From Trinickia mobilis (GTDB lineage: Bacteria > Pseudomonadota > Gammaproteobacteria > Burkholderiales > Burkholderiaceae), in contig NZ_JAFLRF010000022.1 in the NCBI RefSeq assembly GCF_017315705.1, positions 1-64,000 of the forward strand: DNA of 64,000 nt. Direction: 5' to 3'. Numbering within the stretch: position 1 is the stretch's first letter; each line of letters opens with the position of its first letter. Positions 41,684-49,836 of this stretch are shown piece after piece. The notes under the pieces are model-generated. The model saw only the letters and a program-made list of their open reading frames with translations, made no database searches and had not been told where the DNA came from. Position numbers and translations under genes: made by a program.

Positions 41684-41851
41684 GTGAACACTGAGGTGGC
41701 AACTGTTCAAGCAAAGGTGTTGGAGACGACGCGTCGCGACTGGCGAATTGTGACGGATTCCGACCCGGAGCATGATCGGGACGCCGCTCAAGTGAAGCCC
41801 CTGGAATCCACGATTTCCACTGGTGAAAATTCCAACGGTGAGCCTCAATGA
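41684..41851 (+). CDS. Possible leader peptide or small protein, 55 aa
   Basis: GTG 41684 gives MNTEVATVQAKVLETTRRDW; an earlier GTG 41657 is too near the -10. It overlaps the methyltransferase start (ATGA), yet contains an iteron copy (GTGAC at 41750) and operator copy 10, so the stretch may simply be a control region with an open frame. Confidence 0.3.
   Translation: MNTEVATVQAKVLETTRRDWRIVTDSDPEHDRDAAQVKPLESTISTGENSNGEPQ
41750..41767 (+). repeat. Orphan iteron copy downstream of rep
   Basis: GTGACGGATTCCGACCCG, one change from consensus, between the promoter at 41623 and the methyltransferase gene. Rep binding here could link replication to expression of the next operon. Confidence 0.65.
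41814..41829. promoter_or_regulatory. Near-palindromic operator-like site, copy 10
   Basis: TTTCCACTGGTGAAAA, one change in the left arm, 18 bases before the methyltransferase start. Confidence 0.7.
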
Positions 41852-43080
41852 AACCCGACCTGTTACTGCTGGTCGCAGCCGAATATGCGGGCGCGCCGGA
41901 CGGCGCTCTGGCGAATGACGAACTCTACGCACGAATCGCCCCAAAAATCGGCATGCCTGAGAGCGAGCTTGGCCGTCGGGTGCCCGTTGGTAAGTCCGGT
42001 CAATTTCATTCGCCAGAAAAACGCCGAATCCGCTGGATACAGCAGACTTTGAAGCACATGGGTGTACTCTCGCGGGCAGCTGGATCGAGAGGCGTCTGGC
42101 AATTGGCCGAGGGAGCCGGCAAAGAACTGCATCGGGCGTGCAACGACGTTGCGCTCGTGGCGTTCTCGACGAACCTTGGCATTGCGGTTTGGGGGGCGTG
42201 CCGGACAGTCTTCAACGGCTTCAAGGACGAGATCACATTGGTATTTACGTCGCCGCCATTTCCGTTGGCAAAGCCGCGGGCATATGGCAACCCTACGGAG
42301 AAGGAGTACGTGGACTTCTTGTGTCGGGAGCTTGAGCCTCTTATTTGCAATCTCGTGCCTGGTGGCAGCGTTTGCATCAACGTCTCGAATGACTGTTTTC
42401 TAAGTGGAAGCCCAGCGCGCTCCCTTTATCGCGAGCGACTGGTGATCGCCCTATGTGAACGTCTCGGTCTCTACAAAATGGATGAGTTGATCTGGCACAA
42501 CCGCGCAAAGGCGCCGGGGCCTGTTCAATGGGCAAGCAAAGCCCGCGTGCAGTTGAATGTTTCGTGGGAGCCCATTTACTGGTTCACGAACGACCCGATG
42601 CGGGTTAAGGCGGACAATCGCCGGGTGCTAGGACAGCATACGGAGCGGCATCTTCAACTGATGGCGCGTGGCGGCGAAGCGCGTTCGACTTCATATGGCG
42701 ACGGAGCGTATCGAGTCCGACCGGGTTCGTTCGGTAAGCCGACACCGGGCGCAATCCCAAGGAATGTGCTGGAGCAGGGTCATCGCTGCTCAGACACGTT
42801 GCAGTACCGTCAGGACGCTATTCGGCTCGGCCTTCCTGTGCACGGGGCAATGATGCCCGTGTCGATTGCCCGATTTCTCGTCAATTTCCTTTCCGAGCCA
42901 AATGATCTCGTTGTTGACCTTTTCGGCGGTTCGCTGAAAACGGCCGTTGCAGCGCAGGAGCTCGGGCGCCGATGGCTTGTGACGGAATGGATTATTCAAT
43001 ATGTCCGGGCGGCTGCAGAGCGATTCAGAGGCTACCCCGATTTTTGGATGAATCCGAAGGTAGGCGATGCCTTTTGTTGA
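41848..43080 (+). CDS. Orphan N4-cytosine/N6-adenine DNA methyltransferase (beta class), 410 aa
   Basis: Residues 1-95 form an N-terminal winged-helix-like region (HSPEKRRIRWIQQTLKHMGV). The catalytic motif is LVFTSPPFPLAKPRAYGN near residue 130 and the SAM motif, at the C-terminal end as in beta-class enzymes, is DLVVDLFGGSLKTAVAA near residue 355. TSPPF suggests N4-cytosine methylation. No restriction gene is adjacent, so it may be an orphan that protects plasmid DNA or affects expression. ATG 41848 overlaps the small frame before it. Confidence 0.87.
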   Translation: MKPDLLLLVAAEYAGAPDGALANDELYARIAPKIGMPESELGRRVPVGKSGQFHSPEKRRIRWIQQTLKHMGVLSRAAGSRGVWQLAEGAGKELHRACNDVALVAFSTNLGIAVWGACRTVFNGFKDEITLVFTSPPFPLAKPRAYGNPTEKEYVDFLCRELEPLICNLVPGGSVCINVSNDCFLSGSPARSLYRERLVIALCERLGLYKMDELIWHNRAKAPGPVQWASKARVQLNVSWEPIYWFTNDPMRVKADNRRVLGQHTERHLQLMARGGEARSTSYGDGAYRVRPGSFGKPTPGAIPRNVLEQGHRCSDTLQYRQDAIRLGLPVHGAMMPVSIARFLVNFLSEPNDLVVDLFGGSLKTAVAAQELGRRWLVTEWIIQYVRAAAERFRGYPDFWMNPKVGDAFC

Positions 43081-43184
43081 ATGAAGGCATTTGACCAATT
43101 TGATGAGGTTTTCGATAGCGTGGCGTTCGGTTAGTCGTAGTCGCATTAAAGTAGTTTAATTTTTTCAATCAACAGGAGAAGGAA

Positions 43185-44003
43185 ATGGCGAAGGCAAATA
43201 CGGTCAAGGTGGACGAAGAGGGCGGGGTCGCTGCAGCGGTTATGGCGGCTGCACCGACAACGACGTTCGATCAAAGGGTTTTTCTGTTTCATGGCGACAA
43301 GGGTGGCGTCGGGAAGTCCTTCTCGCATCACGTCTTCGTCGATAGTGCGTTAGCGGCTGGCGTGCCGATGGCTGTGATCGAAGCGGACACGCGAAACCCC
43401 GACGTGATTCGCGTGTTTGAGGGGGTTACCGATTGCCAGATGATCAACCTGCGGCGCGACGATGGGTGGATGGATGTGATCGACTTCATCAAGGCGCATC
43501 CGGACCAACACATCGCGATCTCGTTACCGGCCGGGATCGGCGAGGCGATGCAAAAGGAGTTCGTGGATTTCTGCCGGTTCCTCAAACTTAAAGTGCCGGG
43601 TAAGCCCGAAGTCGTGATGTTCTGGACGATCAACCTGTTCGCCGACAGCGTGAACCTGCTATACGACACTTACAAAGCGCTGGGCGAGCATGTCTCGAAA
43701 ATCGTCGTAGTGCGGAACTTAATCTTTGGTGACCCTTCGATGTTCTTTCTTTGGGACGAGTCCCCGTTGAAGGCAGATCTGGAATTGCGTGGTGTTGCAT
43801 TGACCATCTCACTGCCGGCGCTGCACTTGCGGGTGACTTCGAAGTTGTTCGCGGATCCGACGGGCGTCATGCCGCTGAGCCGCGCTGTTCAGAATCCTCA
43901 GGCCTTCAATCTTCTCCCCAGCGAACAGTTCAAGTTGGAGACCTACGTGAATTTCGACGTCAAAGATTCGATGAAGGCCGTCCAGAAATTCGTCGGGCTT
44001 TAA
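43185..44003 (+). CDS. MinD/ParA-like ATPase (StbB/TraL-like), 272 aa
   Basis: Deviant Walker A FHGDKGGVGKSFSHHVF near residue 40 and VIEADTRNPDVIRVFEG as switch I. ATPases of this kind in conjugative plasmids (StbB of IncW, TraL of IncP) take part in plasmid positioning or transfer. It has an N-terminal extension of about 30 residues. ATG 43185 follows AGGAGAAGG. A second such ATPase lies at 44514; neither has a ParB-type neighbour. Confidence 0.83.
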   Translation: MAKANTVKVDEEGGVAAAVMAAAPTTTFDQRVFLFHGDKGGVGKSFSHHVFVDSALAAGVPMAVIEADTRNPDVIRVFEGVTDCQMINLRRDDGWMDVIDFIKAHPDQHIAISLPAGIGEAMQKEFVDFCRFLKLKVPGKPEVVMFWTINLFADSVNLLYDTYKALGEHVSKIVVVRNLIFGDPSMFFLWDESPLKADLELRGVALTISLPALHLRVTSKLFADPTGVMPLSRAVQNPQAFNLLPSEQFKLETYVNFDVKDSMKAVQKFVGL

Positions 44004-44021
44004 ACCGTCGTCAGTCGGGCA

Positions 44022-44037
44022 TTTTCACCAGTGAAAG
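44022..44037. promoter_or_regulatory. Near-palindromic operator-like site, copy 11
   Basis: TTTTCACCAGTGAAAG, between the first ATPase gene and the 44048 gene, 10 bases before that start. This is so near the start that it would also lie in the ribosome-binding region of the mRNA. Confidence 0.75.
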
Positions 44038-44047
44038 CGAGGAAGTC

Positions 44048-44491
44048 ATGGTAGAGCAGCTTGGAAAATTGCTGACGTGGGTTGCCCATATGGGCGTCGC
44101 TGTGCGTCTCAGGAGTGCGTACAACCACGAGAGTCTTTACGATCCCGATGCGCCGCTGGATGTCATGTGGCTTTCTGATTCGCTGCATCACATGGACGGA
44201 CTGGGCGAAGCAGTCGCTAACGATGATGCGAAGCGAGTCGCGGAGGAATGCGATCACCTGATTTCTATTTTCGAAGGGTACAGGCAGCCGACGACCGGGT
44301 TTAAGGGCAACTCGGCAGAGTCGTTCGCGCGAGCCTCCAAGATCGTTCGTCTGGATGACGGAATCGCAGTGCTGTATGAACTGCGGAGTGCTTGTCTTAA
44401 GCGGGTGGGCCATAGCATGACGCTGGGCGGTGTCGGTGCCGGAAAATCGGTGCTTGTTTTGAACTCGGGGTCGGCTTCGCGGCCATCCTAA
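44048..44491 (+). CDS. Hypothetical protein, 147 aa
   Basis: ATG 44048 follows GCGAGGAAGTC. Product MVEQLGKLLTWVAHMGVAVR has a helical core (WLSDSLHHMDGLGEAVAND) and a Gly/Ser-rich tail. It lies between two MinD/ParA-like genes and may work with them. No family recognised. Confidence 0.62.
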   Translation: MVEQLGKLLTWVAHMGVAVRLRSAYNHESLYDPDAPLDVMWLSDSLHHMDGLGEAVANDDAKRVAEECDHLISIFEGYRQPTTGFKGNSAESFARASKIVRLDDGIAVLYELRSACLKRVGHSMTLGGVGAGKSVLVLNSGSASRPS

Positions 44492-44513
44492 GTCGATCTA
44501 GAAAGGAACGTCG

Positions 44514-45281
44514 ATGCCTACGGTTTGGATGGTCTCAGGTAACAAGGGAGGCGTTGGAAAGAGCGCTGTCGCCCTTGGTTTGGCGCAGACCCTTCTCAAC
44601 GAATGCGGTGAGAACGAGGTTTCGGTCATCGACGGCGACGGCCGGACCCCAGACGTGCAACGCCTTTGCATGCGCAAGATTCCGTCGAGGACGCTCGATT
44701 TCAGGCGGTTGCGTCCAGACAGCGCGCAGAGCATGACGGAGGACGAGTATTTCCGGGTCATTTTCAGTCACCTCAAAGTGACCGAGCACGTTGTGATCAA
44801 TACGCCCGACGGCGCAGACGATCAACTGATGGGCTGGTTTGACAGTACGCTTCAGTGCACCGAGAGTTTGTCCACGGATCTCGAAGTGCAATTCAAGTTC
44901 GTCTTCGTGATGAGTCCGGTGGAAGATGGTTTGCAGTATCTGCCCGTTCTGGCGGAGCGGTTTCAAAAGCTGTATCCGGTTCGCAACCTGTATTTCGGAG
45001 GTGGCGATCGCTTCAAGGTGTTCAATGAACATTACGCGGACCAATACAACCAGGTAATTGATTTTCCCAATTTGTCCGCTGGCGAGCTCGACCGCATCAA
45101 GTGGCAAAAGGTTATGCCTCAGGACTACGTCGAACTGAAGTGGTCACGTGCCGATCGGGATGTCATTACGCCGCGAGCGCTGTCGCGTCAGCGCGTGCAG
45201 AACTGGCTGTGCGCCGTTCATGAGGCGTTCTACGGGGCCATCTACGAAGACGGCTCGAATCTAAAACAAGGAATCATTTAA
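44514..45281 (+). CDS. Second MinD/ParA-like ATPase, 255 aa
   Basis: Deviant Walker A VSGNKGGVGKSAVALGLAQT and VIDGDGRTPDVQRLCM, then VVINTPDGADDQLMGWFD as Walker B region. Only distantly like the 43185 product. It resembles TraL/StbB-like ATPases of conjugative plasmids. The stop is directly followed by the next gene's ATG, so the two are coupled. ATG 44514 follows AAAGGAACG. Confidence 0.82.
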   Translation: MPTVWMVSGNKGGVGKSAVALGLAQTLLNECGENEVSVIDGDGRTPDVQRLCMRKIPSRTLDFRRLRPDSAQSMTEDEYFRVIFSHLKVTEHVVINTPDGADDQLMGWFDSTLQCTESLSTDLEVQFKFVFVMSPVEDGLQYLPVLAERFQKLYPVRNLYFGGGDRFKVFNEHYADQYNQVIDFPNLSAGELDRIKWQKVMPQDYVELKWSRADRDVITPRALSRQRVQNWLCAVHEAFYGAIYEDGSNLKQGII

Positions 45282-45782
45282 ATGGCGTCGCCTTCTACTC
45301 AGGCAGCTGCCGCCCCTGCTTCAGGTTCGGCGCCGGCACCTGCTCCACTGCATCCGGGCAGCGGTCTCGTCGCTGCCGTTGAGCGCCTTCTTGGTCGTTC
45401 GTTGACCAAAGATGAGGCTGTTCACTGGGAGAAGATCCAGGACACGTATGGCGTGTCCGACGACGATCCACTCGTCATGGTGATAGTTCTCCTGGCTGTC
45501 CATCAACACCTCTTCAACGACGTCCCAGCCAAGATCAACGAAGCAGTGGACAAGGCGATTGCCGTCCATCGAACGACGTTGGAAGACCAAGCCACGATTG
45601 TCGCCAAAGGGCTTATCTCGCAGTTGGCGCCTATGTTCATCCAGGCTGCTGGAGAGTCGCGTCCTGCGCCGGTGAACGAGGGCGGCACGCGACTGTCTGC
45701 CGGCTTCGTCGGCGCGTTGTGCGGTGTCGCGGTCGGCTGTTCGATTGTCGGAGCGTTTGTGTTTCACCTGTTGACTCGGTAG
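45282..45782 (+). CDS. C-terminally membrane-anchored protein (TraM/StbC-like by position), 166 aa
   Basis: Starts at ATG 45282 directly after the ATPase stop. Ala/Pro-rich N-terminus, a helical middle (AVERLLGRSLTKDEAVHWEK, VMVIVLLAVHQHLFND) and a C-terminal membrane helix (FVGALCGVAVGCSIVGAFVF). The arrangement ATPase followed by small membrane protein recalls TraL-TraM and StbB-StbC; homology was not shown. Confidence 0.62.
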   Translation: MASPSTQAAAAPASGSAPAPAPLHPGSGLVAAVERLLGRSLTKDEAVHWEKIQDTYGVSDDDPLVMVIVLLAVHQHLFNDVPAKINEAVDKAIAVHRTTLEDQATIVAKGLISQLAPMFIQAAGESRPAPVNEGGTRLSAGFVGALCGVAVGCSIVGAFVFHLLTR

Positions 45783-45811
45783 ACCGGGTCGTTATTTATT
45801 GGAGATTTCAT

Positions 45812-47302
45812 ATGACCCATCAACTCGTCGATAGTTACCCAGACTACGCAGCAGTCTTGCATCGTACCGACAATCAACCGGCCAAGGACGAACGGTTCAT
45901 TGTGCGCGCTTTTCTGACGTGCGGTTTCGAGGATCAGACGAGCAGCGACGACCTTGAGTTTCGCCACATCGAAAGCGGTACGCTGGTTACGTGCGATGGT
46001 GAAGCTCTTGCACTCCATCTTTCGGATGACGAGGCGCAACTGCGCGTTTCCTACAGCGACCTGTTCCTCGTATTGCGGAATCTCGAGTGGGAAACCGCAT
46101 CGCTCTACTGCACGGGCGATGTCGAAGACAAGCTACACGAGTTCGCGAGCTTCATTCCGGCATCCTATGACCTGGAACTGTCCGCGGGAGTTACAGGCAC
46201 CGAGGGAGAAGTAGAAGGGTTGCGCCAGGCTATTGCCGGCCACGCGGCTAGTGGTGCGGCTGCGGGCGACGAGCCGTCTGTTCGTATTTCGGATCTATCC
46301 AACAGTGCTTCCGAGACGAAAGCGGATGCGGCTGTCCCGTTGACTTCCGGTCCTGCTGTCAGCACCGACGCGGTCGCGCGGGCCTCTTTGGAAGATGCTC
46401 CCGCTCACGCTCGGTCCCACGCGGAGCCGGTTCGCGACGTTTTGGCGCCGGTTGCTGAGGCTAAAGCCTTGCCACCGCACGCAGAGGGCGCTCGCCACTT
46501 CGCGCCGTCGATCGCTGCGCCTGCTTCGCGGGATGGCTTGCCGGCGAACGGCAATGCGCTTGTTGATTTCCTTTTGCGCGCTAACGAGGACTACCGTACT
46601 CAGGTGTCGGAGCTGATCGCACTCGTTCGACAATTGACTGGAGGCGAACCCCAGATGAATCGCTTTGCTGCTGCTGTGTTACCTCTCGACGCCATCGTCA
46701 TTGCTCACGTTGGTAACCGCAAGGCTGCGAAGCTCGCGGACCTCGGTTTTGCCCAGGACTATAACGTGATGGCGCACCAAGAATACGGTGTGGTCGTCGA
46801 CGGCGCCTTCATCGTTTTTTCCAAAGACAATGCACCGCCCGAATGGACTGAAATGCTCATTGGGCGACTCGGTGGCGTGATTTCGAGACTTTGGCAAAGC
46901 GACGCAAGCGTTGTTGGCACCGTGCTCGAACAGTTTGTAGCGCCGAGTCCGAATGAGGTGATTGAACAAAGCGATGGCTCTTCGAAAGTAGTGGAACCGA
47001 CGCCTGCTGGCGCGCCTGGAGCGGTCAGCGATGCAACGGCGGCGGAAAGTGAACCGGTGCAGCAAACCGGGGAGCGCGTGCGATCTTCGGGCAACCTGAG
47101 CGTCGATCAGGAGAAGATCCTCGACGGCTTCATGGCTCCACTGCGTTTCGCCCTGGAACAGGTCTTCGCTGTTCAGAACGAAGGGGCCGACCTGGAGCGA
47201 CGGGTCGCTGAGATCGAGTCGAACGGCCTGACGGTGCAACCGGCTGGACTCTCGCATGCAGGGCGTCTGAATGGCACTCGCCATAGCGGGCTTCCTTCCT
47301 GA
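45812..47302 (+). CDS. Hypothetical protein, 496 aa, two ordered parts with long linker
   Basis: ATG 45812 follows TTGGAGATTTC. Residues 1-140 are ordered (YPDYAAVLHRTDNQPAKDER, YSDLFLVLRNLEWETAS); 150-270 are Ala/Ser/Glu/Pro-rich; 300-380 are ordered again (PLDAIVIAHVGNRKAAKLAD, EYGVVVDGAFIVFSKDN). No signal or membrane segment, no family recognised. It follows the ATPase pair in the same direction. Confidence 0.62.
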   Translation: MTHQLVDSYPDYAAVLHRTDNQPAKDERFIVRAFLTCGFEDQTSSDDLEFRHIESGTLVTCDGEALALHLSDDEAQLRVSYSDLFLVLRNLEWETASLYCTGDVEDKLHEFASFIPASYDLELSAGVTGTEGEVEGLRQAIAGHAASGAAAGDEPSVRISDLSNSASETKADAAVPLTSGPAVSTDAVARASLEDAPAHARSHAEPVRDVLAPVAEAKALPPHAEGARHFAPSIAAPASRDGLPANGNALVDFLLRANEDYRTQVSELIALVRQLTGGEPQMNRFAAAVLPLDAIVIAHVGNRKAAKLADLGFAQDYNVMAHQEYGVVVDGAFIVFSKDNAPPEWTEMLIGRLGGVISRLWQSDASVVGTVLEQFVAPSPNEVIEQSDGSSKVVEPTPAGAPGAVSDATAAESEPVQQTGERVRSSGNLSVDQEKILDGFMAPLRFALEQVFAVQNEGADLERRVAEIESNGLTVQPAGLSHAGRLNGTRHSGLPS

Positions 47303-47325
47303 ACTCACTTGAGGAGGTGGTTGAC

Positions 47326-47634
47326 ATGCAAATGACTGAGCAGCCAGCTGCGCTGTCCGAGGGGGTCGACATCGCGAGCATCGAGGTGGCCATCAACCGG
47401 TGCAATGAGGTGTTGGGTCGCGTAGCGGTGTCGGTGGCTTCAGATGTGGGTGCCGCGGCTTCAACAAGTTCAAAGGTTGCGCTGAGCGTCGACGCAAGCG
47501 AGATGGCCACTGTCTACGCCCTGATGATTCACACGAAGCGTCACCTGTGGGAGTTCTCCGAACTCACCAAGCAACAGCAAGAAGCCTTCGTTCGATGGCG
47601 CGTGCGAAGCGTACCGGTTGTAGCTGAGGAGTAG
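47326..47634 (+). CDS. Hypothetical protein, 102 aa
   Basis: ATG 47326 follows TTGAGGAGGTGG, a strong ribosome site. Product MQMTEQPAALSEGVDIASIE is helical. The next gene starts 3 bases after the stop. No family recognised. Confidence 0.6.
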   Translation: MQMTEQPAALSEGVDIASIEVAINRCNEVLGRVAVSVASDVGAAASTSSKVALSVDASEMATVYALMIHTKRHLWEFSELTKQQQEAFVRWRVRSVPVVAEE

Positions 47635-47637
47635 GCC

Positions 47638-47970
47638 GTGGCCTCGCTCGGTGGCATTGCCGGCGATGACGCGGTGATGTCCCTGCAGACCTGGCTTTCT
47701 GCCTTGACCCAATGTGAGACGTTGATGGGTGAAGGGGAAGGGGATCGCGCGGCGACGGGCGAGATCGAGTTATTGCGGATGACGCTCGCTGCTTGCAAGG
47801 CGGACATCGTGAGCCTGATGGCTGAAGCGAGCGAAGGTGATGGAACCTCGATGGCAGGGCAAGAAGTACTGCTGGCGTTCCTGCGGGCAGAGGTGGCGAG
47901 CCTCACTTCGCGGATTAAAAGCGTGGCTTCTGTGAAGCGGCGTGTACGCGTTCGATTGGAGAGTAAATGA
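47638..47970 (+). CDS. Hypothetical helical protein, 110 aa
   Basis: GTG 47638 with GAGGAG upstream within the previous gene. Mostly helical with a basic end (SVASVKRRVRVRLESK). Overlaps the TraB gene by ATGA. No family recognised. Confidence 0.6.
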   Translation: MASLGGIAGDDAVMSLQTWLSALTQCETLMGEGEGDRAATGEIELLRMTLAACKADIVSLMAEASEGDGTSMAGQEVLLAFLRAEVASLTSRIKSVASVKRRVRVRLESK

Positions 47971-49160
47971 AGCGGATGATTCTGCTGTTGGCTGGATCTG
48001 CCATTGCAGGTTTATGGGGATACGGCGGCACGCCGTGGGGCTTGGGCGCTGCAGTGCTCGTAGCAGTCAGTTGGGGGATGGCTGAGTCGCGCAGGGACGC
48101 CTTTCTTGCTATGGCGCTTTACTACCTTCTCGCGGGCAGGGGCCTTTTTCACGGCGGCGGCGTCTTTTTCGCCGGGGTGGATTCTGGCGCATCAAGGTCC
48201 CTCGGTTGGGGGGCCTTCATCTGGATCGCGCCGAGTCTCGTGCTGGCTTCTGTATGGGCGCTATGCTGGGGGCGCCGCCGGTTGAGTTTGCGTACCGTTA
48301 TGGCGCTGCTGTTGGTAAGCCTCCCACCTGTTGGGCTCATTGGTTGGGCGAGCCCGATTGCCGGTGTCGGAGTGTTGTTCCCGGCGCTTGGCTGGGTCGG
48401 ACTGGTGCTTACTGTGGTTGCATTCGTGGCTCTTGCTGTGGGCAGCAGGATGTTTTCGAGCTTCGCGCGATTGTTGGCGAGAGGGCGGCTGGCGGTCGCG
48501 TCGCTCGCGGGGTGTGCGGTAGTAAGTGTCACGGCGAATATAATTGCCTCGCCTGCACCGATGCCGGCAGGTTGGGTTGGGGTCGACACGCATGTGGGTC
48601 GCAGCGACGGATACGAGGCACTCGTCTCGTTACAAGATCTGACGTTCAAGGTTGCGCGTAAGGGAGCACAGGTGATCGTGCTTCCGGAAGCGGTTGGAGG
48701 GCCTTGGGATATCAACAAAAACTACTGGCTCCCTTACCAGGACCTACTGCGCAAACACGACGTGACGGTGCTTGTTGGCGCAGAACAGTCACTTGATGGG
48801 CGCAGACGCGTCAACGCTCTATTTTCAATTGGCCGGGATCAGGATCTCACGCTGGCAGAGCGCGTTCCCGTCCCGCTAGGTATGTGGCGTCCCTGGGCGT
48901 CGGATCGCCATATCGTCGCCGATTGGGGTGGCAGTGGAATTGCGTCAGTTCGCGGGCGGCGGGTTGCCTATCTGGTCTGCTATGAGCAGTTGCTTGTATG
49001 GCCGGTGGTAGTCAGTCTATTGCATGATCCGGACGTGCTAATCGGCGCATCAAACGTTTGGTGGGCTCAAGGCACGTCAATACCTGCAATCCAGCGGGCA
49101 ACCTTCGCGTCATGGGGAAGGCTGTTTTCATTGCCTGTCGTTGATGCGACAAACGAGTGA
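47967..49160 (+). CDS. traB: TraB-type conjugal transfer protein (Lnt-like nitrilase fold), 397 aa
   Basis: The first about 185 residues hold five or six membrane helices. A C-terminal carbon-nitrogen hydrolase domain follows, with the catalytic Glu in VIVLPEAVGGPWD near residue 240 and Cys in AYLVCYEQLLVWP near residue 337. This layout is that of TraB of Ti and IncP-like plasmids, related to apolipoprotein N-acyltransferase. It may finish a transfer lipoprotein or pilin. It ends the operon and is followed by operator copy 12. Confidence 0.85.
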   Translation: MKRMILLLAGSAIAGLWGYGGTPWGLGAAVLVAVSWGMAESRRDAFLAMALYYLLAGRGLFHGGGVFFAGVDSGASRSLGWGAFIWIAPSLVLASVWALCWGRRRLSLRTVMALLLVSLPPVGLIGWASPIAGVGVLFPALGWVGLVLTVVAFVALAVGSRMFSSFARLLARGRLAVASLAGCAVVSVTANIIASPAPMPAGWVGVDTHVGRSDGYEALVSLQDLTFKVARKGAQVIVLPEAVGGPWDINKNYWLPYQDLLRKHDVTVLVGAEQSLDGRRRVNALFSIGRDQDLTLAERVPVPLGMWRPWASDRHIVADWGGSGIASVRGRRVAYLVCYEQLLVWPVVVSLLHDPDVLIGASNVWWAQGTSIPAIQRATFASWGRLFSLPVVDATNE

Positions 49161-49217
49161 GTTCGCGATAGCGGCGGAGACGACGACGGGTGTTGTGGCC
49201 CACTTCCGCAGGGCGGT

Positions 49218-49233
49218 TTTTCACTGGTGAAAA
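49218..49233. promoter_or_regulatory. Near-palindromic operator-like site, copy 12 (last)
   Basis: TTTTCACTGGTGAAAA, full match, 58 bases after traB. No further copy was seen in 49.2-64 kb, so it marks the right edge of the backbone carrying these sites. Confidence 0.8.
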
Positions 49234-49322
49234 CGGTTGGGTGCCTCACCTAGTACACGAAAAGTATGATTCGTCACGGAATGGCGGGAAGGCATTCCGA
49301 TGCGTGATTTGTCACGTGGACG

Positions 49323-49798
49323 GTGCTCCGCAGTTTTTCCGAGGACCTGAGCCAGTTCGGGCGTTGGCGGGCAGCTTTGGCGAGATGCGCGCAAAACTGC
49401 ATCAGAATGGGCCATCTAAAAGCGCCTATATTAGAGCGCGGGCACGGCGTCACGGCCCGGCCACAGGCGTATCGCGGGCTAGACGGCGTAGGTCCTCTGT
49501 TTCTCACGGCCGCCGGCACACACTTTCTGTTCACGCGTCGCCATACGTCGACCGGTAAGATCGGCTACTCGTGCGAAAGCCTGACGGCCATCATTCGCCA
49601 TTTGCATCATCAGGCGGGGATCGAGAGCGGGTCGGCCAGCGCCGCCGCGCGCCGAACCTGCGCGGTTCAGTTGCGCCGCAACGGCACCGATCTGGACACG
49701 ATCCGTCGATTGCTCGGCTTGAGTAGCTGTTGGCCGTCAAGCGCATCGTAGACAGCGATCCGGTGCGGCTCGGTGCGATCGTGACGCGCGTAATTTGA
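49323..49798 (+). pseudogene. Remnant of a tyrosine recombinase C-terminus, frameshifted
   Basis: The frame GPLFLTAAGTHFLFTRRHTS then ASAAARRTCAVQLRRNGTDL and DTIRRLLGLSS has the look of an integrase catalytic domain (R-R-T-x-A...LLG). Near 49722 it shifts frame: the continuation LAVKRIVDSDPVRLGAIVTR to the stop at 49796-49798 is in another frame. The N-terminal domain and active-site context are missing. It marks an old integration event between backbone and accessory region. Confidence 0.62.
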
Positions 49799-49836
49799 AC
49801 AATTGGCGTTGCGCCACGGCTTGCGCCGCAATGCAC

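Noticed and set aside
41814-41829. Operator copies as chromosomal parS-type ParB sites
   Set aside because: The sequence TTTTCAC-NN-GTGAAAA does not match the universal parS TGTTNCACGTGAAACA in spacing or arms, though it shares CAC/GTG; a separate regulator is more likely.
43091-43119. Promoter TTGACC-N17-GATAGC before the first ParA-like gene
   Set aside because: The -10 is poor and the spacing alone is weak evidence; transcription from the upstream operon is just as likely.
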